A DNA stretch of 52,339 bases from Fibrobacter succinogenes (GTDB taxonomy: Bacteria > Fibrobacterota > Fibrobacteria > Fibrobacterales > Fibrobacteraceae), in the NCBI GenBank assembly GCA_902776765.1, contig CACYRP010000030.1, positions 1 through 52,339 on the forward strand, written 5' to 3'. The notes under the pieces are model-generated. The model worked only from the letters and a program-made list of their open reading frames with translations. It did not search any database and was not told the origin of the DNA. The stretch's first letter is position 1. Each line of letters opens with the position of its first letter. This document shows positions 23,361-31,741 of this stretch, one piece after another. A program made the position numbers and the translations under genes.

Positions 23361-24389
23361 TCACCGTCCCACCGCACGGCGGCCAAGCAGATCAAAATAC
23401 TTGATGTTCAGCTTTTCATGAAGCGATTTAGCTGAGCGAGCGCCAAACGAGCGAACCGAAGTCACGCCATTCTCCGTTATCGGTAATGCCGGGTCAATTT
23501 CGCGCACTGTAACGAACTTGTAAAAAGGGTGATCTTCATCCGTACGCATGATGACAACGCCACCACCTTTAAGAATTGCATCAAAAGCATTTTCAAGGCC
23601 ATTATAATCCTTGCAGCCCTCGATTTTTGCAGCACCACCGCTAGCTCCCGACCAATCAACCCCTGCATCTTCGGCAACACCCACCAATTCCCATTTTCCA
23701 GGCGGAGTTGCATTACTTGTCGAGTCAATATAAAGTTCCAAGCGGACTGTCGATTCGTTTTTATTATAGACAATGTATTTCATGCCAATCCACTTGTTTA
23801 ACGGCAAAGGCTCGCCACCCCAAAGCGGGTCTTGCTTGCCAATGCCCGAGCCACTGCGATAATAGCTTTCGGGATGCTTCCACTCCTTTTCGAAATCCCA
23901 GCGACCATCGTTACGGAACCGTGCGTAATACGTATTAGCATCGCAGTTGTTACCACCACTAGAGCCATGCCCCAAGGCACCACTGCGGACACCGACCACC
24001 ATGCCGCCATAATTTTTCCCGCCCATTTCGTTACGCATAAAATAAGCGGTATATTCCGTATTCAAGAAGAACTGTTTTTTAGCGGCCCATTCACGCTGTC
24101 CGTTGATATGGAAACGAGGCCCCACACCAAGCATTTGCATCACGCCTTCGCCATCGACCTTGTAACCTTCCCCATCGACACCACGGCTATCCGACCATTG
24201 CAAAGGATCATCAGGGTCATCCGACCAATCAGCAAAAACACGCGCATGACCGTTCGCCCAATGCTCCGAAGTCCAAGAAATCGTCCCCGCCTTCGTCTCA
24301 TAAAATTTTTTGAAGCCAAAGACATCTACAATATCCTCCGCAAAGGAGGCAACGCTCAACGCTAGCGTCAAGAAACTAAAGATTTTCAT
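23361..24389 (-). CDS. Secreted concanavalin-like protein with T9SS-like tail
   Basis: 342 residues starting at the ATG at 24389 (MKIFSFLTLALSVASFA, cleaved before EDI); the longer frame lacks a signal peptide. The body resembles large-jelly-roll proteins: YYARFRNDGRWDFEKEWKHP, LPLNKWIGMKYIVYN, VRLELYIDST, GKWELVGV and FVTVREI at the end of the domain. The last 30 residues (SLHEKLNIKYFDLLGRRAVGR) resemble the C-terminal sorting signals (..DLLGR..) on type IX-secreted proteins of Fibrobacter and Bacteroidetes. I infer polysaccharide binding or lysis at the surface; no catalytic residue can be named. Confidence 0.6.
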   Translation of the reverse strand: MKIFSFLTLALSVASFAEDIVDVFGFKKFYETKAGTISWTSEHWANGHARVFADWSDDPDDPLQWSDSRGVDGEGYKVDGEGVMQMLGVGPRFHINGQREWAAKKQFFLNTEYTAYFMRNEMGGKNYGGMVVGVRSGALGHGSSGGNNCDANTYYARFRNDGRWDFEKEWKHPESYYRSGSGIGKQDPLWGGEPLPLNKWIGMKYIVYNKNESTVRLELYIDSTSNATPPGKWELVGVAEDAGVDWSGASGGAAKIEGCKDYNGLENAFDAILKGGGVVIMRTDEDHPFYKFVTVREIDPALPITENGVTSVRSFGARSAKSLHEKLNIKYFDLLGRRAVGR

Positions 24390-24521
24390 ATCCACCCGAT
24401 AAAATCGTAAAAAACAAACTTTTACCCTTCGAAATATAAAATCCTTTTTCTTGTACAAACATTTTCTATAAAAAAATTCAGTCCGACAACGCCTCGTCCT
24501 TTTTTTTCTATTTTCAAAAAC

Positions 24522-25538
24522 ATGAAACTTTCCGACAGAGCGCTTGGTTACATTTCACTTTTAGTTTTTGCCTGTATTTTTGGTGGCATCGCTTTTGGCA
24601 TGTGGAAAGCCCACCAAAACGTGCACCAAACAGCGATTGTTGACTTCAATGAACTCGGTTCGTTACAACCCGAAGATCCCGTCGTGGTACATGGCTACCG
24701 CATCGGTACCATCGGAAGTGTCACTTGGCTTAAAGATCGCTCCCGTGTAAAAATTCATTTCAATGAGCCACTCACGCTCCGCGCAGGCACTCAATTCAAT
24801 AACGTAAACTACGCCCTCATGGGGCAGCGCCGCCTCGAAATCGTTCCCTCGAAAACAGGCGAAATCATGCCAGAGAACCACGTATTCCAAGGGCATTTTG
24901 AACCGGGCATTGCAGAGACACTCCGCCTCATCGAGAACGTCAATAAACAGCTCGAAGCCGTTCAAAAAACAATTTTGCTATTGTCGCAAGGAGACGCATC
25001 TCATAGGTCCGCACAGGAAATCTATGAAGACGCCATGCACTCCATCGAAGATATTTTTGCGCATACCGAAAAGACAGTCGGATCCCTTAGCCCGAAATTG
25101 AACAAGCTATTTAAGCAAATGAACTCTTCGACCAAGGCTCTTTCCAAGACAGCACTCCAAGCGGACACCGCTATCAAGACCGTCACCGCAGCCGCAAACG
25201 AAAAGATTTCGCTCGTCGATTCCGTTATTTTTTCACTTAAAGAAAACGCACAAAAGACAAACGATATTATCACCAATATCGAAAAGGGTATCGACAACGA
25301 AACGCTTTTGCAGTCTAAGGAACTCATCGACAACATCAATGGATTCATCAGCGGTCTTAACAAAGCCATTATGGCCATTGACACGAAAGATCTTGGATTC
25401 AAGGACGAGAATGGCAACCCCATCCATCTCATTTCGTGGAAAAACATGAACATCGTTGGCGACAACGCTCGCGACAAAGCCCGCAAGCGATTGGAAGAAG
25501 CCAAGGCTCAACAAGAACAAAAGAAAGCAGGCAAATAA
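24522..25538 (+). CDS. MCE (MlaD-like) domain protein
   Basis: 338 residues: a single N-terminal membrane segment (about 9-28), an MCE domain (about 37-112: VDFNELGSLQPEDPVVVHGYRIGT, LTLRAGTQFNNVNYALMG, RRLEIVPS), then a long helical/coiled-coil part and a Lys/Gln-rich tail. Such proteins form periplasmic rings or needles that move lipids between membranes. Its ATPase and permease partners (MlaF, MlaE) are not next to it. The stop codon abuts the recG start without a gap. A TATTTTCA box lies just before the ATG, with no Shine-Dalgarno. Confidence 0.8.
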   Translation: MKLSDRALGYISLLVFACIFGGIAFGMWKAHQNVHQTAIVDFNELGSLQPEDPVVVHGYRIGTIGSVTWLKDRSRVKIHFNEPLTLRAGTQFNNVNYALMGQRRLEIVPSKTGEIMPENHVFQGHFEPGIAETLRLIENVNKQLEAVQKTILLLSQGDASHRSAQEIYEDAMHSIEDIFAHTEKTVGSLSPKLNKLFKQMNSSTKALSKTALQADTAIKTVTAAANEKISLVDSVIFSLKENAQKTNDIITNIEKGIDNETLLQSKELIDNINGFISGLNKAIMAIDTKDLGFKDENGNPIHLISWKNMNIVGDNARDKARKRLEEAKAQQEQKKAGK

Positions 25539-27692
25539 ATGGATTTAGCCAACCTGCCCGGACTCGGCCCCAAGAGACTTGAGAAACTCAACAAGTCCGG
25601 TTTAAATTCCATTGCCGACCTTTTATACAACATTCCGCGAACCTACCTCGACCAAACAAAAGTTTCTAAGATTGCAGATTGTCATGACGGGGACCGCGTT
25701 GTCGTGATTGGGATTATCACGCGTGCAGGAATCGTCAAAGGGCGCATGTCGCGATTCATGGCTGTTCTCACGGATGGCACAGGCGAAATCCAACTTTTAT
25801 TTTTCCGCGGCACACGCTTTATCGCAAATAAAGTTAAGCCCGGAACACGCTGGCTTGTTTCTGGCGTAGTCGGTTCTTATCGCGGATTGCAACTGGTGCA
25901 CCCAGACATGCAACCATTCGACGAAGGCGAAGCCTTTAACGGACAAATTCTCCCCGTCTACCCCATCAGTGAAATTTGCCGCGAAGCAAAGATGGAGCAG
26001 CGGTTCTTCCGCAATCTCTACAAGACGATTTTTAATTTTCCGGGACTCACTCTCCCCAACGCATGCCCGCGCGAGCTCACAGATTATTTGCACTTTGCGC
26101 CTGTGATGGACAACCTCCGTGCGCTCCACATGCCCAAAGATTTTGATTCCATTTATAAGGCAAAACGCGAACTCAAGATTTTGGAGCTGTTGCCGTTCTG
26201 CTTGCGCATGGTGAAGCGCCGCGAAAATCAAAAGATCCGCGGACACGAAAGGCAAATTGATTTGGGAAACGTGATGGCAGCCAAAGCCCGCCTTCCGTTC
26301 CAACTAACCGCAGGTCAAGACGCGGCGCTGAGCACGATTATTGACGGGCTCAATGGCAAAAAGCAATTCCATGCACTATTGCAAGGCGATGTGGGTTGCG
26401 GCAAAACAGTCGTTGCCATGCTTGCGATTATGGCAGTCTGCGGCGCAGGCGAACAATGCGCATTGATGGTGCCAACCGATATTCTCGCAAGGCAGCATTT
26501 CAAATCGCTCAAGCCGTTCTTTGACGCCGCAGGAATTCGCGTACATTTGCTTGTCGGGGCAACCCCCGCCGCCGAAAAGAAAGTCATTCTCGGTGAACTG
26601 CAAATGGGCCTCTGCAACGTTGTTATTGGCACGCACGCGCTGTTCAGCAAAGACGTTTATTTTGCTAAACTCGGATTTGTCATCATCGACGAGCAACACC
26701 GTTTCGGCGTAAGCCAGCGCGAAGCACTACTCGCCAAAGGCGACTACCCCGACATGCTCGTGATGAGTGCCACGCCGATTCCGCGAAGCCTCGCCATGAC
26801 GCTGTATGGCGACCTGAAAGTCATCAGCATCAAGGAAAAGCCCGCAGGCCGTAAGCCCATCAAAACACGACTCGTGAACGCCGCGAAGCGCGAATCGATG
26901 AAGCAATTTATTTGTAAAGAAGCCGCTGGCGGAAACCTCTGCTACTGGATTGCAAGCCGCGTGAACGCGGATGGTTCCGGCACATCCAACTCAGGAAGCG
27001 CGGCAGGATCCGTGGGCAGTTCTGCAGCAGACCAAGCCGGCGCAAACAGCGATTCAAGCGCCCGCAGCGTCGATGACATCGTGAACGAAATGCGTTCCTT
27101 TATCGCCGCACACGAAAACACCGACGCAAACATCGCAAAGCTCAAAGTCGCCGGCGTCCACGGGCAAATGGACGACTCCGAACGTGACGAAATCATCAAA
27201 CGTTTTGCCGCCGGCGAAATCCAGATTCTCGTTGCAACCACCGTCATCGAAGTCGGCGTGAACGTTCCTGCCGCAAACCTCATGGTCATCGACCAGCCAG
27301 ACCGATTCGGTCTGGCGCAGCTCCACCAGCTGCGCGGGCGCGTAGGACGCGGCAATCAAGAAGCTTGGTGCTTCTTGATGATTCCCGAAGGCGAAGCCGC
27401 TGAAACAAGCATGGAACGCCTATCGCAATTTGCCGCCACCGAAGACGGGTTCGAAATCGCGGAGCTCGACCTCAAAACGCGCGGCGCCGGCAACCTCGAA
27501 GGCAACGAGCAAAGTGGCGCGTGGGTATTCCGTTGGTTCGACTGGATTCACGACCAAGAACTCATATCGCAAACGCTCGAACGCGCCGACCACATATTAA
27601 AAGACGGTTCTGCATTCAACGAAACCGCCAAAGAAAAAATTCAAACTTGGTATAACGAAAAGCCTTCGGCTAACGAAGATGGCGTTCATTAG
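25539..27692 (+). CDS. recG: ATP-dependent DNA helicase RecG with a low-complexity insertion
   Basis: Helicase that remodels stalled forks and branched DNA. 717 residues: N-terminal helix-hairpin-helix-like LPGLGPKRLEKL, wedge/OB domain (about 50-115), Walker A LQGDVGCGKT near 285, DEQH box IIDEQHRFG near 383, SATPIPRSL near 409, and the C-terminal motifs TTVIEVGVNVPAA and LAQLHQLRGRVGRG near 590. About 40 residues rich in Ser, Gly and Ala (roughly 476-515, starting NADGSGTSNSGS) interrupt the second RecA-like domain and are absent from most RecG proteins. Starts directly at the stop of the MCE gene. Confidence 0.95.
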   Translation: MDLANLPGLGPKRLEKLNKSGLNSIADLLYNIPRTYLDQTKVSKIADCHDGDRVVVIGIITRAGIVKGRMSRFMAVLTDGTGEIQLLFFRGTRFIANKVKPGTRWLVSGVVGSYRGLQLVHPDMQPFDEGEAFNGQILPVYPISEICREAKMEQRFFRNLYKTIFNFPGLTLPNACPRELTDYLHFAPVMDNLRALHMPKDFDSIYKAKRELKILELLPFCLRMVKRRENQKIRGHERQIDLGNVMAAKARLPFQLTAGQDAALSTIIDGLNGKKQFHALLQGDVGCGKTVVAMLAIMAVCGAGEQCALMVPTDILARQHFKSLKPFFDAAGIRVHLLVGATPAAEKKVILGELQMGLCNVVIGTHALFSKDVYFAKLGFVIIDEQHRFGVSQREALLAKGDYPDMLVMSATPIPRSLAMTLYGDLKVISIKEKPAGRKPIKTRLVNAAKRESMKQFICKEAAGGNLCYWIASRVNADGSGTSNSGSAAGSVGSSAADQAGANSDSSARSVDDIVNEMRSFIAAHENTDANIAKLKVAGVHGQMDDSERDEIIKRFAAGEIQILVATTVIEVGVNVPAANLMVIDQPDRFGLAQLHQLRGRVGRGNQEAWCFLMIPEGEAAETSMERLSQFAATEDGFEIAELDLKTRGAGNLEGNEQSGAWVFRWFDWIHDQELISQTLERADHILKDGSAFNETAKEKIQTWYNEKPSANEDGVH

Positions 27693-27722
27693 CACGCCAT
27701 TTAACGCACCACGCGCATTCGC

Positions 27723-28073
27723 TTAAAGCAAACGCGTCATGGTGCCAAATACCAACGCAATCAAGACGACATTCAAAAAGAACATCGCCCGGCGTACAAT
27801 CAAAAAGAAAACCGACTGCCAATGCAATATATGATCTGTCGGATTTATCAGTTCCTTTGCAGCCAAAAAAACGTTGATAGCGCCAGTCATCACAAGCATC
27901 AAAGCACCCGGGAAATAACCTTCGTTCCACACAAGAACCGTAAGCCAAGCACCCGCAATCATGGCAATGATACCGATGATAATTTCAACACGCATAAAAA
28001 TGTTTTTCATCGCTCGCGCATTTCCTTTTCTGCGAGCCTTTTCATCCTGATTTTTTTCTTCATCCGTTGCCAT
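27723..28073 (-). CDS. Small membrane protein of unknown function
   Basis: 116 residues with a charged cytoplasmic N-terminus (MATDEEKNQDEKARRKGN) and three or so hydrophobic segments (IIIGIIAMIAGAWLTVLVW, ALMLVMTGAINVFLAA, AMFFLNVVLIALVFG). AAGAG precedes the ATG. Convergent with recG, downstream of the Omp85-like gene. No family recognised. Confidence 0.6.
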   Translation of the reverse strand: MATDEEKNQDEKARRKGNARAMKNIFMRVEIIIGIIAMIAGAWLTVLVWNEGYFPGALMLVMTGAINVFLAAKELINPTDHILHWQSVFFLIVRRAMFFLNVVLIALVFGTMTRLL

Positions 28074-28104
28074 ATTTTCTCTTCTTAAAAATTTATCTAC
28101 AATA

Positions 28105-29997
28105 TCATAAAGAATACGAGGTTGTCACTGAGTAATGGGCATCGCCTTTACGTGCACCATTAAGCGGGAAACTCACATCAATCTTATTGATTAAGCGAGT
28201 GATAGACTTAGTCTGAGCCAAGCGGATGCCAAAGCCAGCCACATAAATCAAATCCTTACGCCTAATATCTTTAATCGAGGGAGCCGTTTCGCCAACACTT
28301 CCAAACGCAACAACAACAGGAGCAAGCGTAAAAATTTCAAAATTCGGGAACCAGCGCTGTTCCAAATTGCCATAAACGCGAGCTTGACCAGCATAGAATC
28401 CCGTCGGGAACCCAACAAAGCCATCAGAACCGCCAAGCGTCAACTGGTAACCCAACTTGGCATCATCATACAAGTCCACAAGTCCCGACAGCGCAGTCGA
28501 AAAACGCGTACTCGGATGGAAAATGTACTCGCCATTTAAGCGACCATAAAAATCATGACGCTTTCCATGATCCAAATAAAAATACATGTACGAATTCAAT
28601 GTCAAATGATGATTATTGCGCCCGAGATAAAGGTCAGTCCAAAAATCCAAACGGATGTCGTTATTGCCAGCACCAAGTTGTTCGTAATTTTTCGAAAGTT
28701 GCGCCTTGACAGAAAATCCTTTATCAATATCTTCGGTCCATCTGACGTTGTGGAAATTCTTGATTTTTTCGTAACGCAAATCAGAGTACATGATATAAAA
28801 ACCAAGACGGGAATCCTTGCGTTCCTGGGCCCATTCATTTACGGCGCTTGCAGAATCAATGGCATATACGTCCCCACCGTATAAGAACGTATAAGGTAAT
28901 ACCCGGCCTTCATTTGCCGTTTCGCGCAAGTAATCATAAGTTGCCCCCAAGTAAAGTTTGCGCTGCGTTCCGCCGAACGAGCGGCTGAATCGGAAGCTCA
29001 AGGAATCGGTAATAAAATTCTCAATGGCCATAAGCTTCACAGATTTTTTTCCGTTATAACGCTGTAAGGAATTGAGATATTTATCCGTTGCAATCGAATC
29101 TAATTGGCGCTCACTCATTTTCTTATTGTCCGAATCTTTACGGGCAATTTCTAATTGTTTGAGGAAAGCCTTATTTTGTGTATAATCATAAATTTTTGCG
29201 CCAGACGGAAGTTCTCCGCGACCATAATAAAAAGCATTACGCTTGTTTTTCAAGCCTTCAAGCGTATACGCCCACTGGTTCACGCTACGGCTGAGGAACG
29301 GCACGTACATTTTCCAACTGGCAAGGTAACCATCCGTATTGTAGCTGTACAAAAAATCCAAATGGTTGTAGCGGAAAAGGAAATGCGGGTCGCCATATTC
29401 CAACTGCCACATGTCGCGAAACTCGTCATGTCCAAAGTAAAAACCGAGCTTTTGACCAAGCCCAAGGAAATTGCTTTCTTGAACACCTATACCCCAAACG
29501 AGATTGTCGTAGCTCCACTCACTGCCAGAAAAACCGAAAGTTGTAAGAATGGTCAGCGTCCAGTTATCGCTCGTTTTTACATCAACTATGTTCTTGCCAT
29601 CTTCGTTGGACACCGTAATATTGGCATCCGAGAGGAACCTCTGGCTGCGCAAGAACCTCTCCGCTTCGAGCAGCAAATTCAGATTGACAACGTCACCTTT
29701 ATCAAAAAGCAAAAGCTTACGGACTGTCACTTCACGCGTTTCGATATGCACCCAGTTCAAGATATCATACGCCCAACGGTCATATTTCGAATGTGCCTTT
29801 GAATCGTCAAATGCATCGCCAATATGGTAGCGAATTTTATCTACGCGGAACACGGCATTGGAATCCACCGCATCAGTTGCAGCAGAATCCGAGCCGATTT
29901 CGGTTGCAGGAGAAATTGCAGAATCAACAGAAACAGCATCCGCTGTGGCAAGCGCGGCAGACACAAAGCAAAACAAACAAAATATCAAATTTTTCAC
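28105..29997 (-). CDS. Omp85-like outer-membrane protein with one POTRA domain
   Basis: About 630 residues. A GTG at 29997 gives the signal peptide MKNLIFCLFCFVSAALATA; the open frame reaches back to 30033 and no Shine-Dalgarno decides the start. After a Ser/Ala/Asp-rich linker a POTRA-like unit (about 85-140: REVTVRKLLLFDKGDVVNL, FLRSQRFLSDANITV) is followed by a long beta-barrel rich in aromatics, with FGFSGSEW, GGSDGFVGFPTGFY and a final strand region FGIRLAQTKSI ... IDVSFPL typical of the D15/surface antigen domain. It may help assemble or export other proteins. It is separate from bamA at 42068. Confidence 0.7.
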   Translation of the reverse strand: MKNLIFCLFCFVSAALATADAVSVDSAISPATEIGSDSAATDAVDSNAVFRVDKIRYHIGDAFDDSKAHSKYDRWAYDILNWVHIETREVTVRKLLLFDKGDVVNLNLLLEAERFLRSQRFLSDANITVSNEDGKNIVDVKTSDNWTLTILTTFGFSGSEWSYDNLVWGIGVQESNFLGLGQKLGFYFGHDEFRDMWQLEYGDPHFLFRYNHLDFLYSYNTDGYLASWKMYVPFLSRSVNQWAYTLEGLKNKRNAFYYGRGELPSGAKIYDYTQNKAFLKQLEIARKDSDNKKMSERQLDSIATDKYLNSLQRYNGKKSVKLMAIENFITDSLSFRFSRSFGGTQRKLYLGATYDYLRETANEGRVLPYTFLYGGDVYAIDSASAVNEWAQERKDSRLGFYIMYSDLRYEKIKNFHNVRWTEDIDKGFSVKAQLSKNYEQLGAGNNDIRLDFWTDLYLGRNNHHLTLNSYMYFYLDHGKRHDFYGRLNGEYIFHPSTRFSTALSGLVDLYDDAKLGYQLTLGGSDGFVGFPTGFYAGQARVYGNLEQRWFPNFEIFTLAPVVVAFGSVGETAPSIKDIRRKDLIYVAGFGIRLAQTKSITRLINKIDVSFPLNGARKGDAHYSVTTSYSL

Positions 29998-30045
29998 GGG
30001 TACAATATACAAAAATAGACGAAAGAACGTCACTTCGTGCCTACA

Positions 30046-30305
30046 GAGTAGATGCTAGATACTAGAAATGAATTAGGACAACTGCGTAGGGCGAGCGAAG
30101 TGACGATGCTTGCATCGGCATTTCCGAGCCTAGCAGTTGGTACTTGAGCGAAGCGAAAGTACAATTCGGATTTCGGAATTAGGAATTAATTGAATAAAGA
30201 GAGCCATCCTAAGCGGAGTCTAAAGATTTCTAGTAACTAGTAACTCAAAACTCAGAACTATTGCTAAGCAACCTCAGTAACTAGTAACTCCGAACTCTTA
30301 ACTCT
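30046..30305. repeat. Composite inverted-arm and hairpin region upstream of rnpB
   Basis: This gap of about 300 bases has no gene. It holds GATGCTAGATACTAG, a long hairpin whose outer stem is CAACTGC / GCAGTTG (30079-30139) with an inner CGATGCTTGCATCG, a hairpin GTACTT...AAGTAC (30142-30163), AATTAGGAATTAATT, and two copies of AGTAACTAGTAACTC (about 30230 and 30273), each followed by CAAAACTCAGAACT-like or CGAACTCTTAACT-like text. Confidence 0.6.
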
Positions 30306-30306
30306 C

Positions 30307-30337
30307 TTGCACATTTCTCTTGCATTTTCTACATTTG
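30307..30337 (+). promoter_or_regulatory. Promoter of rnpB
   Basis: TTG (30307-30309), 20 bases, TACATTTG (30330-30337), an exact match to the Bacteroidetes-type TTG-N(19-20)-TAnnTTTG promoter. The RNase P RNA begins about five bases downstream. Confidence 0.8.
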
Positions 30338-30341
30338 CGCT

Positions 30342-30700
30342 GGGTAGCGGATGGCCGCCGGCTTCACGGCTGGAGGAAAGTCCGGGCACCGCAGGGCATG
30401 ATGCTGGATAACGTCCAGGCGCGGAAACGCGACAGAAAGTGCAACAGAGAATAGACCGCCCGCAGCAATGCGGGTAAGGGTGAAACGGCGAGGTAAGAGC
30501 TCACCGCACGACTGGTGACAGGAGTGGCTAGGTAAACCTCATCCGGTGCAAGACCAAGCAGGATTCCGTCCGCAAGGACCTGGTGCGGCCCGTGCCAGCT
30601 GGATATCCGGGTAGGTCGCTTGAGGCGGTCGGTAACGATTCGTCCAGAGAGATGGTCATCGCTCCTCAAGGAGTACAGAACCCGGCTTATAACTACCCTA
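30342..30700 (+). ncRNA. rnpB: RNase P RNA (class A)
   Basis: Catalytic RNA that removes tRNA 5' leaders. P1 is formed by GGGTAG near the start and CTACCC near 30698. Conserved regions are present in order: GAGGAAAGTCCGGGC (30371-30385), GACAGAAAGTGC, GGGTGAAACGGCGAGGTAAG with GAGCTCACCGC, GGTAAACCTCATCC, and near the 3' end AGTACAGAACCCGGCTTA. The length of about 360 nt is typical. Both ends are within a few bases. Confidence 0.96.
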
Positions 30701-30703
30701 TCT

Positions 30704-30893
30704 GAAGGCTCTCGCTAAAAGCGAGAGCCTTCTCCTCAACTAGGGAAGGCTTCGCCCTCCCTAAAACCCACCTTTTCCAGATGCTAAAAAGCCTCTGCGA
30801 AAGCAGAGGCATTCTCCTTACTAGGGAGGACGGAGTCCACCCTAAGACTCTTCTTTTCCTAATGCAAAAAAAATTCCTCTAAACGAGGAAGAT
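30704..30893. repeat. Tandem structured repeats after rnpB (terminator-like)
   Basis: Two tandem units of about 85 bases (30704-30790, 30791-30873) and a partial third (30874-30893). Each unit has a hairpin (GGCTCTCGC / GCGAGAGCC; GCCTCTGC / GCAGAGGC), the shared text TTCTCCT..ACTAGGGA, a second hairpin ending CCCTAA, then CTTTTCC..ATGC and a run of A. The third starts TTCCTC..GAGGAA. The first hairpin can end rnpB transcription. The repeats fill the gap to the convergent ABC permease. Confidence 0.75.
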
Positions 30894-30901
30894 ATCGTTA
30901 T

Positions 30902-31546
30902 TTATAAACTCACAAACTTTCTCATTCCCATAACAGTTACTGCAACGCTAATCAAAATAGATAAAGCCAAAATTGCAACCGGTATGAACAAGCCCTGTAA
31001 AAATACTTCATGCCCCATTTGCACAAGCAACAAAAGCGGAACTATAAAGAACAAAGTAATATGCGTTGCCGCACGGACTGTCTTAACGCGAAGCGATATC
31101 ATCAGCGAAAACGCAGTCGTGAGGAGCACCGCCGAAAGAGCACCGAGCATAGATGCACCAGCCTCCAGCGTTGTAATCTCGGAATGTGAAAACCAATAGC
31201 CCAATTGCGCCAAAAGCGCAAACACAACCGGAAAAGGAATAATCGCAAGCAACTTGCCCCAAAAAAGTTTCGCAGGAGCAATCGGAGATAGCTGCAAAAG
31301 CTCCAGCGAATTGCGTTCGCGCTCGCCCGCAAAACTGTCACCCGCCAAAGGAGCGCCCATCGGAGCCATCAAGCAACCGAGCAAGAGCATCATGTAACTT
31401 TCCATGCCCTGCATAATCTCGCCACCGTAACGCGATACCGCAATCGCCTGGCTCGCCGCAAGGATTACCGGCGGAATGATGAACGGAATCCAAAATTTCG
31501 GGTCCCGGAAAATCAGGCGAAGTTCGTGTCTAAAAACGTGGAGCAT
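30902..31546 (-). CDS. ABC-2 type transporter permease
   Basis: 214-residue integral membrane protein with about six hydrophobic segments and the charged loop GDSFAGERERNSLELL, which is typical of NatB/YhaP-type ABC permeases. It starts MLHVFRHELRLIFRDPKFW, the usual amphipathic N-terminus of this group. The ATPase partner is expected upstream on the minus strand but is not in the window; the neighbour there is a plus-strand radical SAM gene. Substrate unknown. Confidence 0.75.
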   Translation of the reverse strand: MLHVFRHELRLIFRDPKFWIPFIIPPVILAASQAIAVSRYGGEIMQGMESYMMLLLGCLMAPMGAPLAGDSFAGERERNSLELLQLSPIAPAKLFWGKLLAIIPFPVVFALLAQLGYWFSHSEITTLEAGASMLGALSAVLLTTAFSLMISLRVKTVRAATHITLFFIVPLLLLVQMGHEVFLQGLFIPVAILALSILISVAVTVMGMRKFVSL

Positions 31547-31741
31547 AGGTTAGATGAAAGATTATATGTTCAATGGAAAGATAGTAAACAGTAGGAAGTG
31601 GTTGGTGGTTAGGGAGTCGCTTTTAAGGTTGGTGAGATAGCATAATTGGAAAAACAAAAAAATTGCTGTACACGACTCTCTTTTTTGTATAATATATTTA
31701 CCGGATTCGTAACAAAGAATTTTTTTCGAAGGAAAAATTTA

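Noticed and set aside
30364..30669. 101-codon open frame on the minus strand within rnpB
   Set aside because: The region is a clear RNase P RNA on the plus strand; the frame is accidental.
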